A stretch of 64,000 nt of DNA from NCBI GenBank assembly GCA_018292915.2, contig JACVVK020000005.1, forward strand, positions 3,474,501-3,538,500, read 5' to 3'. Below are positions 30,761 through 42,018 of this stretch, one piece after another. Source of the DNA: Batillaria attramentaria. Lineage: Eukaryota; Mollusca; Gastropoda; Batillariidae. Below the pieces are notes generated by a model. That model ran no database searches and was not told the origin of the DNA. It saw only the letters and a list, made by a program, of their open reading frames with translations. The position numbers and the translations under genes were made by a program. Every line of letters starts with the position of its first letter. Within the stretch, counting starts at the first letter, position 1.

Positions 30761-31800
30761 GCCACGGTCACAACCGGCCGCGCGATTTTTTGATGCTTGC
30801 GATCTCCACGAAGTGTCTGCGGCCTGCGGCTTCTACGATCTGAAAAAAAAAAATTAAGGTTGCAAATCGTGCGTGCGATATACGTGCGATGGCGCACGTT
30901 CCCCGCAAGTCTCGCGCGGGTGGCGTCTTGCGATTTCAGTTGGTCAAAAATCGTACGACGGCCGTACGGATCGCACGTTGTCCGCACAGTTATCGTACGA
31001 AGATCGTACGCCTTCGTACGACGTTCGTGCGATGTTGGCGATGTTTGCACGGGCTGTACGAGTGTCGTGCGTGCGCCGTACTGCTATCGTAAGTGCTCTG
31101 TACGCGTGGTGTGCGTCGGTCGTTCGACGGCCATGGCCGACGCGCGTTTTTCATGCATATAGGGTCCAGCCTACATATATACATGTAGTTTGTTTATGGA
31201 AAGAAGACATCAGAGAATTTGGATATTATTAACAGATAATTTGACAAACCTAAGGACACGTACACAACTTGACAGACACTGACACAGCACTGCAACACTT
31301 CTACATTGCACACCAACATCCCCCGGGCCCGCACCTGGTCTTGAGTCAGCCTTGCGGAGCACTAACGGAGCACGTGCGTGCATCGTGAGAACAACGTGGG
31401 AACATCGTACTACCGACTTGCGGTCTGTGATCACGTACGGCCGTCGTGCGGTCCTCGTGGGAAGCACGCAAGACAACCGTGCGTCACTTGTGCGTTCATC
31501 ATGCGGCCGCCGTGCGGCCGTCGTGACCTATTTTACTCGCCCGGAGAGGTCAAGGTCGTACAATGCACTTGCGGCAATCGTGTGTTGGCCGCACGGTGGC
31601 CGTGCGACCAACGCAAGTGTGTAAAAAATCGCAGGTAATCGTAGAGTTTGTTGATCATGTCGAAAACCGACCGCAGCGCTCTGCGGCCTCCTTGCGGCCT
31701 GGAAATTTCGCAGGACGCCCGTGCGCCGTTCGCAAGATTTGCCACGATTTTTGGCCGTAGACCCGCCGTAGGAGCCCGTACGGCCGGTTGTGACCGTAGC
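30761..31800. mobile_element. CpG-rich foldback/TIR element of about 1.04 kb
   Basis: The left end GCCACGGTCACAACCGGCCG (30761-30780) recurs inverted at 31781-31800 with one mismatch. The interior is unlike the rest of the window. It is packed with CGTACG, TCGTGCG and GCGGCCG words, written in one orientation in the left half and in the other in the right half, with an AT-richer centre (about 31150-31350). No transposase is visible, so it would be non-autonomous. The superfamily is unknown. Confidence 0.7.
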
Positions 31801-31811
31801 TTTAAGGTTAA

Positions 31812-32215
31812 TCGGCCCCCGCAGTGTAGTGGTTAGCACTTCGGACCGTGGACCAGGAGACCCGGGTTCGTGTCCCAGCTGAGGCAAGCGGAATTTTTCC
31901 TACCTAGGTCGGCTCCTACCTAGAGCGGGTGTGCTATGGGCCCAGTGGGGGGAGGCTGTTGCCACACAGCCGAGATTCACCCACTTCACGGGTGCATGCA
32001 ACTATGGGGGTGCTTCCCTCGGTATGACACGTCTTATGATGTGGATGATTACACGGCCGGCACCGCAGGTGCCGTAGTTCCCGGGCCTGGTTAATGCCGG
32101 GATATTTATGACAGGAAGCGTGGAATGCGGCCCTGTCCCGCAGTCCCAAACAACACGGACCTCCATAGCATCATCTTACCACCATCCTCATCTCCATCAT
32201 CAGCATAATAAAAAA
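31812..32215 (+). mobile_element. SINE-C, tRNA-like head
   Basis: The A-box-like CAGTGTAGTGGTTAGCACTT and B-box-like GGGTTCGTGTCCC are followed by a conserved-looking body (TTTTTCCTACCTAGGTCGGC, CGGCACCGCAGGTGCCG) and an A-rich end near 32205-32215. It is the only copy in this window. Confidence 0.6.
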
Positions 32216-32577
32216 ATTACCCCAGCTTCCGAGCCCTCCGTGGATTCCACCCATGACCTGGGAGGAACACCACTGGCAAAAGCGTTGGAGCAGCAGCAGC
32301 AGCAGCAAAAAAAAAAAGCCGATAAGGAACCGTATCTTGCCAATACAGGGCCAAAACAGAAAAAAGAGAACCGAAAAGGTGAGGTACTGGTGCGCGGTAC
32401 GAAATGTGTGAGGTGTCACACAAATAGACTGTGATGTACGTAAGGCTTTTCTTTAGTCATTGCAAGGTTCTGTGGCACTTTCTTTCCTATAGTATGTACA
32501 GTGTTGTAAACTGTGCCGTGAGAGAAAACCAAAACGAAAAAACCTTTTCCTCCCAACGAAAAGGGGACTCATCTAGA
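32216..32577. other. Spacer between SINE-C and element R
   Basis: A (CAG)n(A)n tract lies at 32290-32318. Nothing coding recognised. Confidence 0.4.
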
Positions 32578-33762
32578 ATTATCATCCATAGCGGCCTCTT
32601 TTTCTTTGATCTCTCCTGTGTAATAAGTGTCCGTATTGTACTAGTACTTGAGAAATCATGTGACACGGAGCACGATATCACATGGCAATCAGGCATGGTT
32701 CACTGCAAAAGGGTTCTTTCTTTCAGACAGAAAGAACAGAGATACAACCTTTTTGGCAAAAAACAAAACAAAACAAAAAACATTGTCATCGATGAGCAAG
32801 TACATGTATTACTACTCTACGGGGAGAACTCGCTCCCTATGTCAACACCACCGACGACGAAACATTTTGACTCGGCATATCGGTATTTCCAACTTCATAA
32901 ACTCGTTGTTCAAGTATAAAACAACAGTAGCCTGTACCTAGCAAGCACTCCTTACTCAAATTTCGGACAGTTTTGACCAACACTTATCAAAAGTCGTTCT
33001 CAAAAAGTTCAATCGAAGCTAGCGTCTCACCGACGTGTATGCTGTTTACTGATTTGGCCGTGTTCTCTCGGCGCAGAGAATGGCAGTGGATTCGTGGTCT
33101 AGATAGATCTCCGATTGAACAGAAGCTTCTTGAGTCGTTTGAGTCATGCATGCAGTTATAAAATGTAGCTGCTGGGGGAAGGACACTTTAATCGGTGTAC
33201 ACACGATGTACTACAAATATTAAGAATAAACATTCACAAAGCTTCATATTTCGTGTAGAATCGCGACAGGAAGACCCATCTTGAACGGGCCCTAATCGTG
33301 CAAAGCGTGAACAGACTGAGCTGTGCTTGATCAGTTTCGCATTCATCACGCAAATTTACATTTCCTTGAGAGCGTCAGCATGTTTGTTTGTGTCTTTAGT
33401 GGAAGTTTAAAACTCGTGTTTTTGTTTGGATTTGAGTTCATGAGTGAATTGACACCGTCTTGCCAGCATATAAAGGCGCACTTCATTCTGTCGGCGTCGT
33501 GCTCTACCGACGTACAAACTCGTTCGTCTGCTATGTGCAGCCGCTGTCGACTGTCAGTTTTTACTAGGAAAAACGTTCAAAATATACCATAAATTGGCCC
33601 CAAAAAGGATGATAAAGCATTTACACCCCATCAAGCTGTGGAATACCGACTCGTATTTTGATCCAAGACGCAATCAACCCTTCGCTAAAGCTCAGGGTTA
33701 ATTTGCGTCTTGGATTAAAATACTCGTCGGTATCCCACAGCTTGATGGGGAATAACTGCTAA
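32578..33762 (+). mobile_element. Element R, copy 1 (about 1.2 kb, terminal hairpin)
   Basis: It starts ATTATCATCCATAGCGGCC and ends in a 125-bp near-perfect hairpin (33626-33750) followed by AATAACTGCTAA. The boundaries are set by comparison with copies at 47277-48612 and 54549-55737. A reading frame containing IVIDEQVHVLLLYGENS is kept in all three copies. Copies 1 and 3 lack about 158 bp that copy 2 retains. Helitrons end in CTRR after a hairpin, and CTAA would fit, but this hairpin is far larger than usual. Confidence 0.7.
33626..33750. repeat. Large hairpin at the 3' end of element R copy 1
   Basis: The left arm begins CCCCATCAAGCTGTGG and the right arm ends CCACAGCTTGATGGGG. The arms are about 60 bp and include TTTTGATCCAAGACGC. 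Confidence 0.85.
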
Positions 33763-33979
33763 ATATTAGCAGTGAATCAATATGCTGCTTTGCTGCTTGC
33801 GCGGCCTTCTGCCACAGATGGCTTGCTAACTAGTCACACATTCTTTCTTTGTTTGATTTTGTAAATATGCCTGTGAACGCGCTTTCAGCTCTTTGGAATA
33901 CGCGCTGTGCAAATTTGCATTATTATTATAAATTTCATGACTGTGCAGTCATCTGTGTCGTTCCGGCAACAGTTCATTT

Positions 33980-34192
33980 TTATGTTGTTTCCATACTAAT
34001 GGAAAGATCATAGGACGGGCTAAATTTTCTACGTTCATAGGCAAGCCTCTGTGTTACAAACGCACGTCACTGCTAATCTCCCGCAGAGACGATTTTGCAA
34101 GTGTAACGCTGACCATGACGTAAGAAAACGTGCGTCATCGATGCTGACGTGTATGATGCAACGAACGCACTTCTCCGCCTCAGTGAGTGCAG

Positions 34193-34261
<69 letters not shown>

Positions 34262-34982
34262 GCCTGTTTCTCCAAAAATACTCACCCGAATGCATTCAAA
34301 TTTGGGGTCTCCAAATATATCAAAATTTGTGAGTAGAAGAACCGAGCGTTTGGCGAATGCTTAAGTGGTTTGGGAGTTATCGCCCTTTTGAGAAAAGTTG
34401 ATTGTCTGGCGTTTGCAGGCGTAATATTTATCTAAATCACTCCGTTTTGGGAGGCAAGATAGCTTGAACACTTATTCTGAACAGAGTCACATATTGGAGG
34501 TAGTCGCTCTTATAGTTTTCATGTGAATCGTACTTCAGTTTTCATCGCAGGTGAACCGAGTTCAGATGCCTGTATCTCCGAAAATACTCAACCGATCGAT
34601 TTCAAATTTGGGGTTTCTGAACGAATCAAGATCTTTGAATAGAAGGCCCGATCCAGGTACGATTGCACACATGATTTGCGAGTTATTGCCCTTTTCGGAA
34701 AAGGTGGCTTTTTGGCGCTTAAAGGCGTAATATTTATCTAAATCACTCCATTTTTATGTTGTTTCCATAGTAATGGAAACAACATCATAGGACGGGCTAA
34801 ATTCTCCACGTTCATAGGCAAGCCTCTGTGTTACAAACGCGCGCCACTGATGATCTCCCGCAGAGACGGTTTTGCAAGTGTAACTCTGACAATGATGTAA
34901 GAAAACGTGCGTCATCGATGCTGACTGTATGGTGCAACGAACTCACTTCTCCGCCTCAGTGAGTGCCGTCCGTGTGTGTGTT

Positions 34983-35030
<48 letters not shown>
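33980..35030. repeat. Tandem block of two interleaved repeat segments
   Basis: The 5' segment (TATGTTGTTTCCATA.TAATGG to AGTGAGTGC.GTCCG plus a TG array) occurs at 33980-34259 and 34750-35030. The 3' segment (GTTTCTCCAAAAATACTC-like to AATATTTATCTAAATCACTC) occurs at 34264-34440 and 34565-34745. It resembles element E in layout, with a palindromic start (GTTGTTTCCATAGTAATGG and its complement, about 34757), an internal TG array and a GGGAGTTATCGCCC block. Confidence 0.7.
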
Positions 35031-35031
<1 letters not shown>

Positions 35032-35277
35032 CCATCTTGTTTCCGAATTCCTCTATTTGGAGACGTGGTGTTGTATTTTACTTCTGCCATGTCGCTCTCT
35101 TCGTGCACTCGCAGAGAAGACACGGGATCTCTACAACACGTGGAAAACGGGAATTTCTGTACTGGGTTTCGTTTTTGCCACTGACTCACACTCAGAAGCA
35201 TAATAGGATGAGAGCACATCACGTAGGTCTTACTGAATGGAGCACATGCATGCAGACACGCAGAGAGAGAGAGAGAT

Positions 35278-35295
35278 TGTGTGTGTGTGTGTGTG

Positions 35296-35378
<83 letters not shown>
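35278..35378. repeat. (TG)n microsatellite
   Basis: About 100 bp with one GCG interruption. Confidence 0.95.
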
Positions 35379-35379
<1 letters not shown>

Positions 35380-35380
<1 letters not shown>

Positions 35381-37100
35381 GGGAGTACAAACAACGCGTG
35401 ATTTACAGTTCAGTTCTACATTGTACTAGAATAGATTATGTGATCTGCACTAATACTACCTCATATTTGTTAGTATGTAGTCAGTATGGTCAGAGTACAG
35501 ATTCTGGATAGGAGTATGGTTCCATTGTGTTTTACTTTTTCCGACTGTTTTGTGCAGTATAGTGTGCGAGTACAGTTCACGAAGGTTTCTGAGTTATCAG
35601 TTTTGTATACTAGCTCATTCTACTTTTGGCCGTGGAAGAGACTAGCTGACTGTCTTCTTTCGCTGAAGCGAAATTCGGTGTTTGACTGGGTTTTGACATT
35701 GGGAATATCCGTCTTTGTACTGCGTCACTGGTGAGTTTCATACATGTGTTTGATTGTTCGGACTTTTTAATGAATGAACGAGAATGAATAAATAGTAGCC
35801 GAATGTTTGTACTGAGAAAGTGAAATAAGTTTGTAAAAGTGTGAGTAGTTTAACCAGTTAGTTTCTATTTGGAAGCAGATATATTTTGCCAGTATTCGGA
35901 GGAAGTGATATTGGTGTTATATATTGTGTTAGTATTACGGTAACGGTCATGTGGATAAAGTTGAGGTTAGTTGTTGGTAACGGTCATGTGGATAAAGTTG
36001 AGGCTAGTTGTTGGTAACTTACTTAGTATTTTATGCAGTTAGTATTTGAGATATAGTAATAGTATTGTGTTAAATCAGGATATCCACACGCTGATCAACG
36101 GGAGTGGAGCCGGTGGTTGTCTGTCAAACCCCTGTGTATTTCCTACAGTGTAGGTGGTGATTATGTTCATACTGTATATTGATCGTACATAGTGCATGGT
36201 GTAATTGTATATATCATGCATGTTGTGTTTGGTTGTTTACAAGTATTCGCCATTTGCTATCCACTATAATAGATGCATGTGTTAATATTAGCATTAATTA
36301 TTTCTGACTGATTATGAATTTGGTCACGAGGTTAAATTAGATGTGTTTAGTTCCAATTACTCATTTGAACACTTAGTTGGATGGTAACCCAGCATATTGA
36401 ATTTAGATGGACAGACATAAGCCACAGTTGTATTTATTGCTTATGCCAGTGTGATGTTGTATGTTTCAGGGTTTTTTGTTTTTGTTTTGTTTGTTTCCTT
36501 ACTGCTGAGTGTGATGAAAAGTCCCGAACCCAACCCGCCTTATCCGTATCTGATGAGTGAGAGACGAGAGAGAGGCCGGTTACATGTTTGAGTGTGTGTG
36601 AGGCACGGAAAAGTTTTCCAGTGCTTTCTTTATGGCACCATGCTTGATGTCAGAGAGCTTACGTTCGTGTAACTTGCGCGCGGGCTGCATACATGAAACA
36701 ACGACCATGACGACAGCAGGTCACTGAATAGAAACAGCATATTGGGCTGGTGGCCATCTTATTGATCCAGCCGTCGCATTGCAACATATGGAATTATTAT
36801 AAACACAGCTCACTGTGTATCGCATCTGAACTGTTATTATTAATAGCTCAGATGCGATACACAATGAGTTCCGTAATTATATATATTGCTCGACTAGCAG
36901 TCGTCAACGTATACTATTGCCGTCGTCGTCGCGGAGATATGTCCAATGATTTCAATGGTTCACTTGTACGGGCGAGTGTGTTTAGTGTGATGACCAGTAG
37001 GAACTTCTAGTTTTGTACTGCCTGGTCGAAGGCCAACAAAACTGGAAATTCTGAACAGGAAAAAAAAAAAGTAGAACAGAGTTTGAATAACTCAAGTCAA
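35380..37100. other. Intergenic region upstream of the transporter pair
   Basis: Low-repeat, AT-rich DNA. A 38-bp-scale duplication (GGTAACGGTCATGTGGATAA..) lies at 35939-36017. A hairpin with arms around CTCACTGTGTATCGCATCTG and its inverse lies at about 36808-36870. No coding exon recognised. Confidence 0.4.
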
Positions 37101-37106
37101 ACGCCC

Positions 37107-37548
37107 AGTTTTTAAAGATTTTTAGGCTCACACATCGTTCTAAACTCTTTTGGTAGTGTCTGGCATCGGCCCACTTGCAGTGACAACATCTCAAATGCTG
37201 ACGTTGAGCCAACAGAAGAGTACACGTAATGTGAACAACACAATGACTAAGCGAAAGGCTTGCGGCAAGGTCAACCGCTGAGTAGGAGAATTTGAATTTC
37301 GGCATTGTCTTGCATTCAGAGCTCTACTATTTATGTAGACAGACTATTTCGAGCCTACAGGCTACAAGCGAAACTGATCCTATATATCGAAGGTTCCCTG
37401 CCAGAAGGTACTATCGATACAGATAGAAAGAAGAGAGATAGTTCGGTTCTAGCAGGGGACCCTCGATATTACGAGTTATTATATTGTATTTATTGTGAGT
37501 TGCTATAATGTTTTAGATGAACTACAACGAGGTGCGGGAGCGAACACC
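37107..37548 (+). promoter_or_regulatory. 5' flank/5' UTR of transporter copy 1
   Basis: It shares blocks with the flank of copy 2 (52840-53110): GTCAACCGCTGAGTAG.AGAA, TTTGAATTT, ACAAGCGAAACTG and a TTATATTGTATTT motif shortly before the ATG. Conservation between paralogues suggests transcribed or regulatory sequence. An insertion-like inverted repeat with ATCGAAGGTTCCCTGC and GCAGGGGACCCTCGAT arms (37386-37470) is present only in this copy. Confidence 0.5.
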
Positions 37549-37753
37549 ATGGATGCTGCTAATGACATCGGAAACGGAGGTCCTGAACGGAGGGCAAACG
37601 GCACAGCTTGTGAGACTTCAATGATAGAGAACGAGAAAACGGACAAGGGAGGCAAGTGTTGCCGTCGACCAAAGTGTCCTCCCTTGCGAGTGATTATCAC
37701 CGTTCTGGCTTGTTTCTTCGTCCAGTTTGTTCTTGGCATTACCTACACAACGG
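37549..37753 (+). CDS. Transporter copy 1 exon 1
   Basis: The ATG sits in ACACCATGG, a good context. The donor GTGAGT follows ACG G (phase 1). It encodes the N-terminal tail MDAANDIGNGGPERR to KCCRRPKCPPLR and TM1 VIITVLACFFVQFVLGITYT. Confidence 0.88.
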
Positions 37754-37767
37754 GTGAGTTTCCCCCC

Positions 37768-37801
<34 letters not shown>

Positions 37802-37902
37802 GTGGGGAGCCGGGGTGGCCGAATGGTAGAGCGTTGGACTTCTAATGCTAGGTCGTGAGTTCGTATCCCGGCTGGGGCCAAATATGTGTGCTGGCTTTTT
37901 AA
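37802..37902 (+). mobile_element. SINE-A head (transporter copy 1 intron 1)
   Basis: GGGGAGCCGGGGTGGCCGAA, TGGTAGAGCGTTGG, GAGTTCGTATCCCGGCTGGG and GTGTGCTGGCTTTT. The body is cut off where element E begins. Confidence 0.85.
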
Positions 37903-38105
37903 GTTGTTCCTCTATAGAGAAACAACTTTATGGGACGGGGCAGATTTTGCTACGCGCAGCAGCACGTTTCAGTGGTACAAAACAAGACTGTGACGTTTCT
38001 CCACACAATACATACTTTCACGCACACAGTGACGTAACGAAATCTGCGTCATAGACACTTGACGTGCACACTATACTGCTGCGTTCTTTTTGGCGGGAGT
38101 TGTGA

Positions 38106-38187
<82 letters not shown>

Positions 38188-39069
38188 GATGTAATGATGG
38201 CTATCTCCTAAACCACCTCGATGGAGGCCTATTTACTTTGAGATAAAATGGGAATTCACCTTCTCCAGACCTACCTTTCACGATTTTTATCCTGCCGCAT
38301 TTTCAGAAGAGTTATCGCCGATTTAAAAAAAAATCGGCCATGTTACGAATTTTTTCGAAAAAGTTGTTCAAATTCCTTCATTTCCTAGACTTTAGAAGTT
38401 CACCCAATTACACTGACTGTATTCGTGCTACAGCTCTGTAATTCTGACTGGTTTTGTGTAAAAAAATATTTCCGAGGTAGGGGTGGTTTGCACACAAGAT
38501 CAAATATCTATGAAAAGACTACTGCAAATTACTTATCATCCCGGCGTTTTTGTCTAGTGTGACAACTGCACATATGACAGGAACTACTGCACTATTATAG
38601 CTTTAGCATTAAGAAAAACTGAACTTTTAGATAAACATAGCTTTTTCAAGTTTCTGCGAGAAGCACCGGTCAAAAGAGCTCCAAATCTGTGATTTCATAA
38701 GTACAATCCAAGGTATTCTAGTCCACATTTCACCAGCCCTCTAGATCTTCCAGATTTTATGTAAAAATTAATTCAGTCAGGGAAGTCACAAAAGCAACAG
38801 GGAAATCACAAGACATGCACAAGCATCATCTGTCATAACACCAGTGTGAGGCTGACGTCAAACGCTTAGTTCACAGACAAAATCAGCAAGTATCGTCACT
38901 GCCTCCGACATTTCACCAGCCCTCTAGATCTTCCAGATTTCATGTGAAAAATAATTCAATCGGGGAAGTCACAAACCAACAGGGAAATCACAAGACACAA
39001 ACAAGCATCCCCAGACGATCTCAGTGCTAGAGGCTGACGTCAAATGTTTAGTTCACGGAATTGACGTCA

Positions 39070-39114
<45 letters not shown>

Positions 39115-39116
39115 GA
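37894..39116 (+). mobile_element. Element E, copy 2 (transporter copy 1 intron 1)
   Basis: It starts AAGTTGTTCCTCTATAGAGA, then ACTTTATGGGACGGGGCAGA. It carries a TG array at 38109-38184 with GGCGGGAGTTGTGAGACG before and TACGGATGTAATGATGGC after. Its 3' portion (CCAGCCCTCTAGATCTTCCA to GAGGCTGACGTCAAATGTTT) is duplicated (about 38735-38880 and 38917-39070). The intron is about 1.98 kb, against 262 bp in copy 2. Confidence 0.75.
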
Positions 39117-39182
39117 CGACCTGCCTGAGGCTGACGTCAATGTTAGTTCACGGACCTGACGTCTTTCTCTCTCTCTCTCTCT

Positions 39183-39302
39183 GGGGAGCCAGGGTGGCCG
39201 AATGGTAGAGCGTTGGACTTCCAATGCACGGGTCGAGAGTTTGAATCCCGGCTGGGGCCAAATATTTGTGCTGGCTTTTTTCTCGTTGCCCCGTCTTTGA
39301 TA
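39183..39302 (+). mobile_element. SINE-A copy
   Basis: GGTGGCCGAATGGTAGAGCG, GAGTTTGAATCCCGGCTGGG, ATATTTGTGCTGGC, then GTTGCCCCGTCTTTGATAT. The GGACGTTAAAC tail is missing. A CT array precedes it. Confidence 0.85.
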
Positions 39303-39344
39303 TAAGCGCGTAGCGTTTTCTGAACAGGAGCAATAATATTCCCA

Positions 39345-39453
39345 CTATTAGTATTAATAATAATAAATAATAATGAATAGTACTTCTTTAGCGCTTAATC
39401 TCGCAGGAAAGCAACTCATAGCGCTACCACCACAGCACACACCACACACACAC

Positions 39454-39508
<55 letters not shown>

Positions 39509-39712
39509 ACATGCACTACCCGGCCTCATGCAGATGAACAATTGCAGTCAAAGGCACTGAAACAATGGCAGACTACTCATAAGTGTGAAAGGCCAGACGG
39601 AAGAGATGGGTTTTCAGGTTCGATTTGAACTGGGACAGTGTGGGAAGGTCACGAATTTCGACTAGCAGCGAGTTCCAAACATTTACCACATTTGTATTAT
39701 CTTGACCTAAAC
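39345..39712 (-). pseudogene. LINE 3' end (RT C-terminus) in transporter copy 1 intron 1
   Basis: The minus strand reads VVNVWNSLLVEIRDLPTLSQ, then FKSNLKTHLFRLAFHTYE and a stop at 39573. This is the usual LINE RT C-terminal pattern. A CA array (39436-39506) and AATAATAATA tail region follow. It is absent from copy 2 intron 1, and its truncated 5' side lies about 25 bp from the exon 2 acceptor. Confidence 0.7.
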
Positions 39713-39736
39713 TGAACTTTTCAAATCTATTGACAG

Positions 39737-39926
39737 GCAACGTTCTGCCGTATGTGACGTCATACCTACGCAACGTCACTGGAGAGACGTCATTGGATTA
39801 CAGCAGTGCGCTGTGGATATCAAACTCAACCTGGATAGTTGTCTACGTCATCCTGCCGTTCATTGGCCTCTTGGACAGACGGGTGTCTCACAGACTCTTG
39901 CTCTTTGTCGGTGTGACTGCTAATGC
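39737..39926 (+). CDS. Transporter copy 1 exon 2
   Basis: Acceptor ATTGACAG, donor GTAAGT (phase 2). It encodes GNVLPYVTSYLRNVTGETSL, TM2 and the loop DRRVSHR (the degenerate first-half motif A), then the start of TM3 (LLLFVGVTANA). Confidence 0.92.
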
Positions 39927-40189
39927 GTAAGTCCTTAACCCTTTCTGAAATGTCTCTTCCATCATATAATACGTCTGGCACCAGTTACCTGGATCCCGTG
40001 GTGATATTGCACCATATGGGCCAAATGATTATCACAGTACATCAGTATAGTGGAAGTGTTGCTTAGATGTCGTACTTTACTTTGACATCACCTTATGCTG
40101 GTTGTCAAGGGGACCTGACAGCACACATGTTAGAAAATCGGGGGGTAAAATACATACAAACTGTTACGACTGTAGTCGTGGCTCGGTAG

Positions 40190-40318
40190 GGTGGGTGGGT
40201 GGGTGTTTGGGAGTTTTTCCACCACGTAAGGGTGATACCAAGGACGGGTCATCGAGAAAAAGGCCAGCACAAATATTTGGCCCCAGCTGGGAATCGAACT
40301 CACGACCCGCGTGGCTTG
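40190..40318 (-). mobile_element. SINE-A copy, truncated head
   Basis: The minus strand has GAGTTCGATTCCCAGCTGGG, ATATTTGTGCTGGCC and the ACGTGGTGGAAAAACTCCCA tail, with a small deletion removing GGACGTTA. Confidence 0.75.
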
Positions 40319-40377
40319 GGAAGAATGAGTTCACATAACAATAACAGTACATCGTATGTGCGTTGAATGGAGGTGGG

Positions 40378-40443
40378 AAATGCCACACCAAAAAACCCCA
40401 AAAAAACCCAAAAACCCAAAACAAAACAAAACAAAGCACCACC

Positions 40444-40501
<58 letters not shown>

Positions 40502-40560
40502 CCACCACCACCACCACCAACCAACAACAACAACAACAAACCAACAACACAAAACAAAAC
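40378..40560. repeat. CAA/CCA trinucleotide tract
   Basis: AACCCC words, then (CAC)n, (AAC)n, (CAC)n and (CAA)n blocks. Several spurious homopolymeric frames arise from it. Confidence 0.9.
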
Positions 40561-41049
40561 AGACAAACTCAACTTGTAAGGCTGTTTGCCGAAAGAAGCG
40601 TTGCTCCATTTTGTCAGGGAGACTGTTTTCTTTACTTTGTGGTTCCAAATATTAGGGAAATACAACTTTCTATGAACACGTGGTGCCGAATACAACCGTG
40701 AATGAACCTATCGGACAGTGTTATGGCGACGTGAGCCTTCTTGGTGGTTCTGGTATGTTACATCTTGACACAAGTGGCTGTTTTTGAAGCAGGGGTCGGA
40801 CGCATTTGAGTTTTCCACAACGTTGTTGTATGCCCGGAAAGTGTGTTGAGACTTTAAAGTCACAATATCTGAAAGTTGATCGTCGGGGTAAGGGAGCTGT
40901 TTTGTTGTTGATATTCTTTCTTTCTTGTGTTTGTTTGCTTATTTTGTCTGTTTGACTGACCGACTGTTTCTCTAAATCAGTGATGACATATTGTCTCGCA
41001 AATTCAGGGAGTACATCAAAAGACGTTTACATCCATTTGTCACTCCCAG

Positions 41050-41176
41050 GATCTCATTTTTCGGCACTTACTGGGCACTACAGTCTTCCTTTGCCCTGAC
41101 TGTAGCTATCCGGGGTGTGGTTCATGGAATTGGACAAGCCATCCTTTGGCCTTTGCCCGTCAACTTGGCCATCACG
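41050..41176 (+). CDS. Transporter copy 1 exon 3
   Basis: The acceptor ACTCCCAG completes GC|G. The donor is GTATGT (phase 0). It encodes ISFFGTYWALQSSFALTVAI and RGVVHGIGQAILWPLPVNLA (TM3 end and TM4). Confidence 0.92.
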
Positions 41177-41878
41177 GTATGTGAAACACTCTGCTGTTTA
41201 TTTCACTCGCTTCTGAGCGATTTTCCCTCGCATTCCTCTGCAGACTGGCTGCTTGTATGAGGTAGTAATAAACAACAACAACGATTTTAAGGGGAAAAAA
41301 ACACTTAAAAAATGACAACACAACGCATTTGCCTGAAATGTGTTGTGTTGTTAAAATATAATTGCAATACTGTGCAAAATTTCATGCACGTAACCCTTTG
41401 AATGCAGTCCACTCAGTGTCAAATCACATAATTATCTTATTCACAAACTGTTTGACACTCACTCTCTACTGATCACCGCGATCCCTGTTGTCTTGTGCAA
41501 AAAAAAAGCGGATATAACTCTGTTTATCGCATCTTAGTCGGCCGCGGCTCACAGCCTCGTAATGTGAAACAATCTTCAGGTGTAGATGAATAATTCAAAG
41601 GCAACAAATATTAATAAAAGTGTTATTCATAGTATGATGTATAGTATATATGATAATTAGTGTCATAAAGTATGCGTGCCTTTTATTGCCATTTTACCAA
41701 GAAGGCCGACAGGGTTTGACCTTAGTGACGGAGGGAGTACGGGTCGGTGGCTGGGGGGAGGGGGGGGGGGCGGAAAATGGTGGGGTGGTGGTGGTGGTGG
41801 AGACTCACATCAGGACAGGAAACCTTCACAGAATCTTTAGTTTGACAACTGTATTATCCTCCTTGCTCGCCTCAACAG

Positions 41879-42018
41879 TGGTTCCCGAAGAGGAAAGGGT
41901 TTGTGGGAGCGTGCGTCATCATGGGGTTTGGCGCCGGCGCCTTCGTGTGGAACCAGATCGTCACCAGCTGGATCAACCCTCACAACCTGCAGCCTGACCT
42001 CACGGTCAACGACGACGT
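41879..42018 (+). CDS. Transporter copy 1 exon 4
   Basis: Acceptor CTCAACAG, donor GTACGT (phase 2). It encodes WFPKRKGFVGACVIMGFGAG, AFVWNQIVTSWINPHNLQPD. WFPxRKG after TM4 and the NPxNLxPD loop after TM5 are typical of OFA-like proteins. Confidence 0.93.

Noticed and set aside
32578..33762. Firm Helitron call for element R
   Set aside because: The end CTAA fits, but the hairpin is about ten times too long, the 3' neighbour is not T in all copies, and no RepHel frame exists.
40164..40701. Frames rich in Gln/Asn/His/Pro or Val/Cys/Trp
   Set aside because: Produced by CAA/CCA trinucleotide tracts within intron 2 of transporter copy 1.
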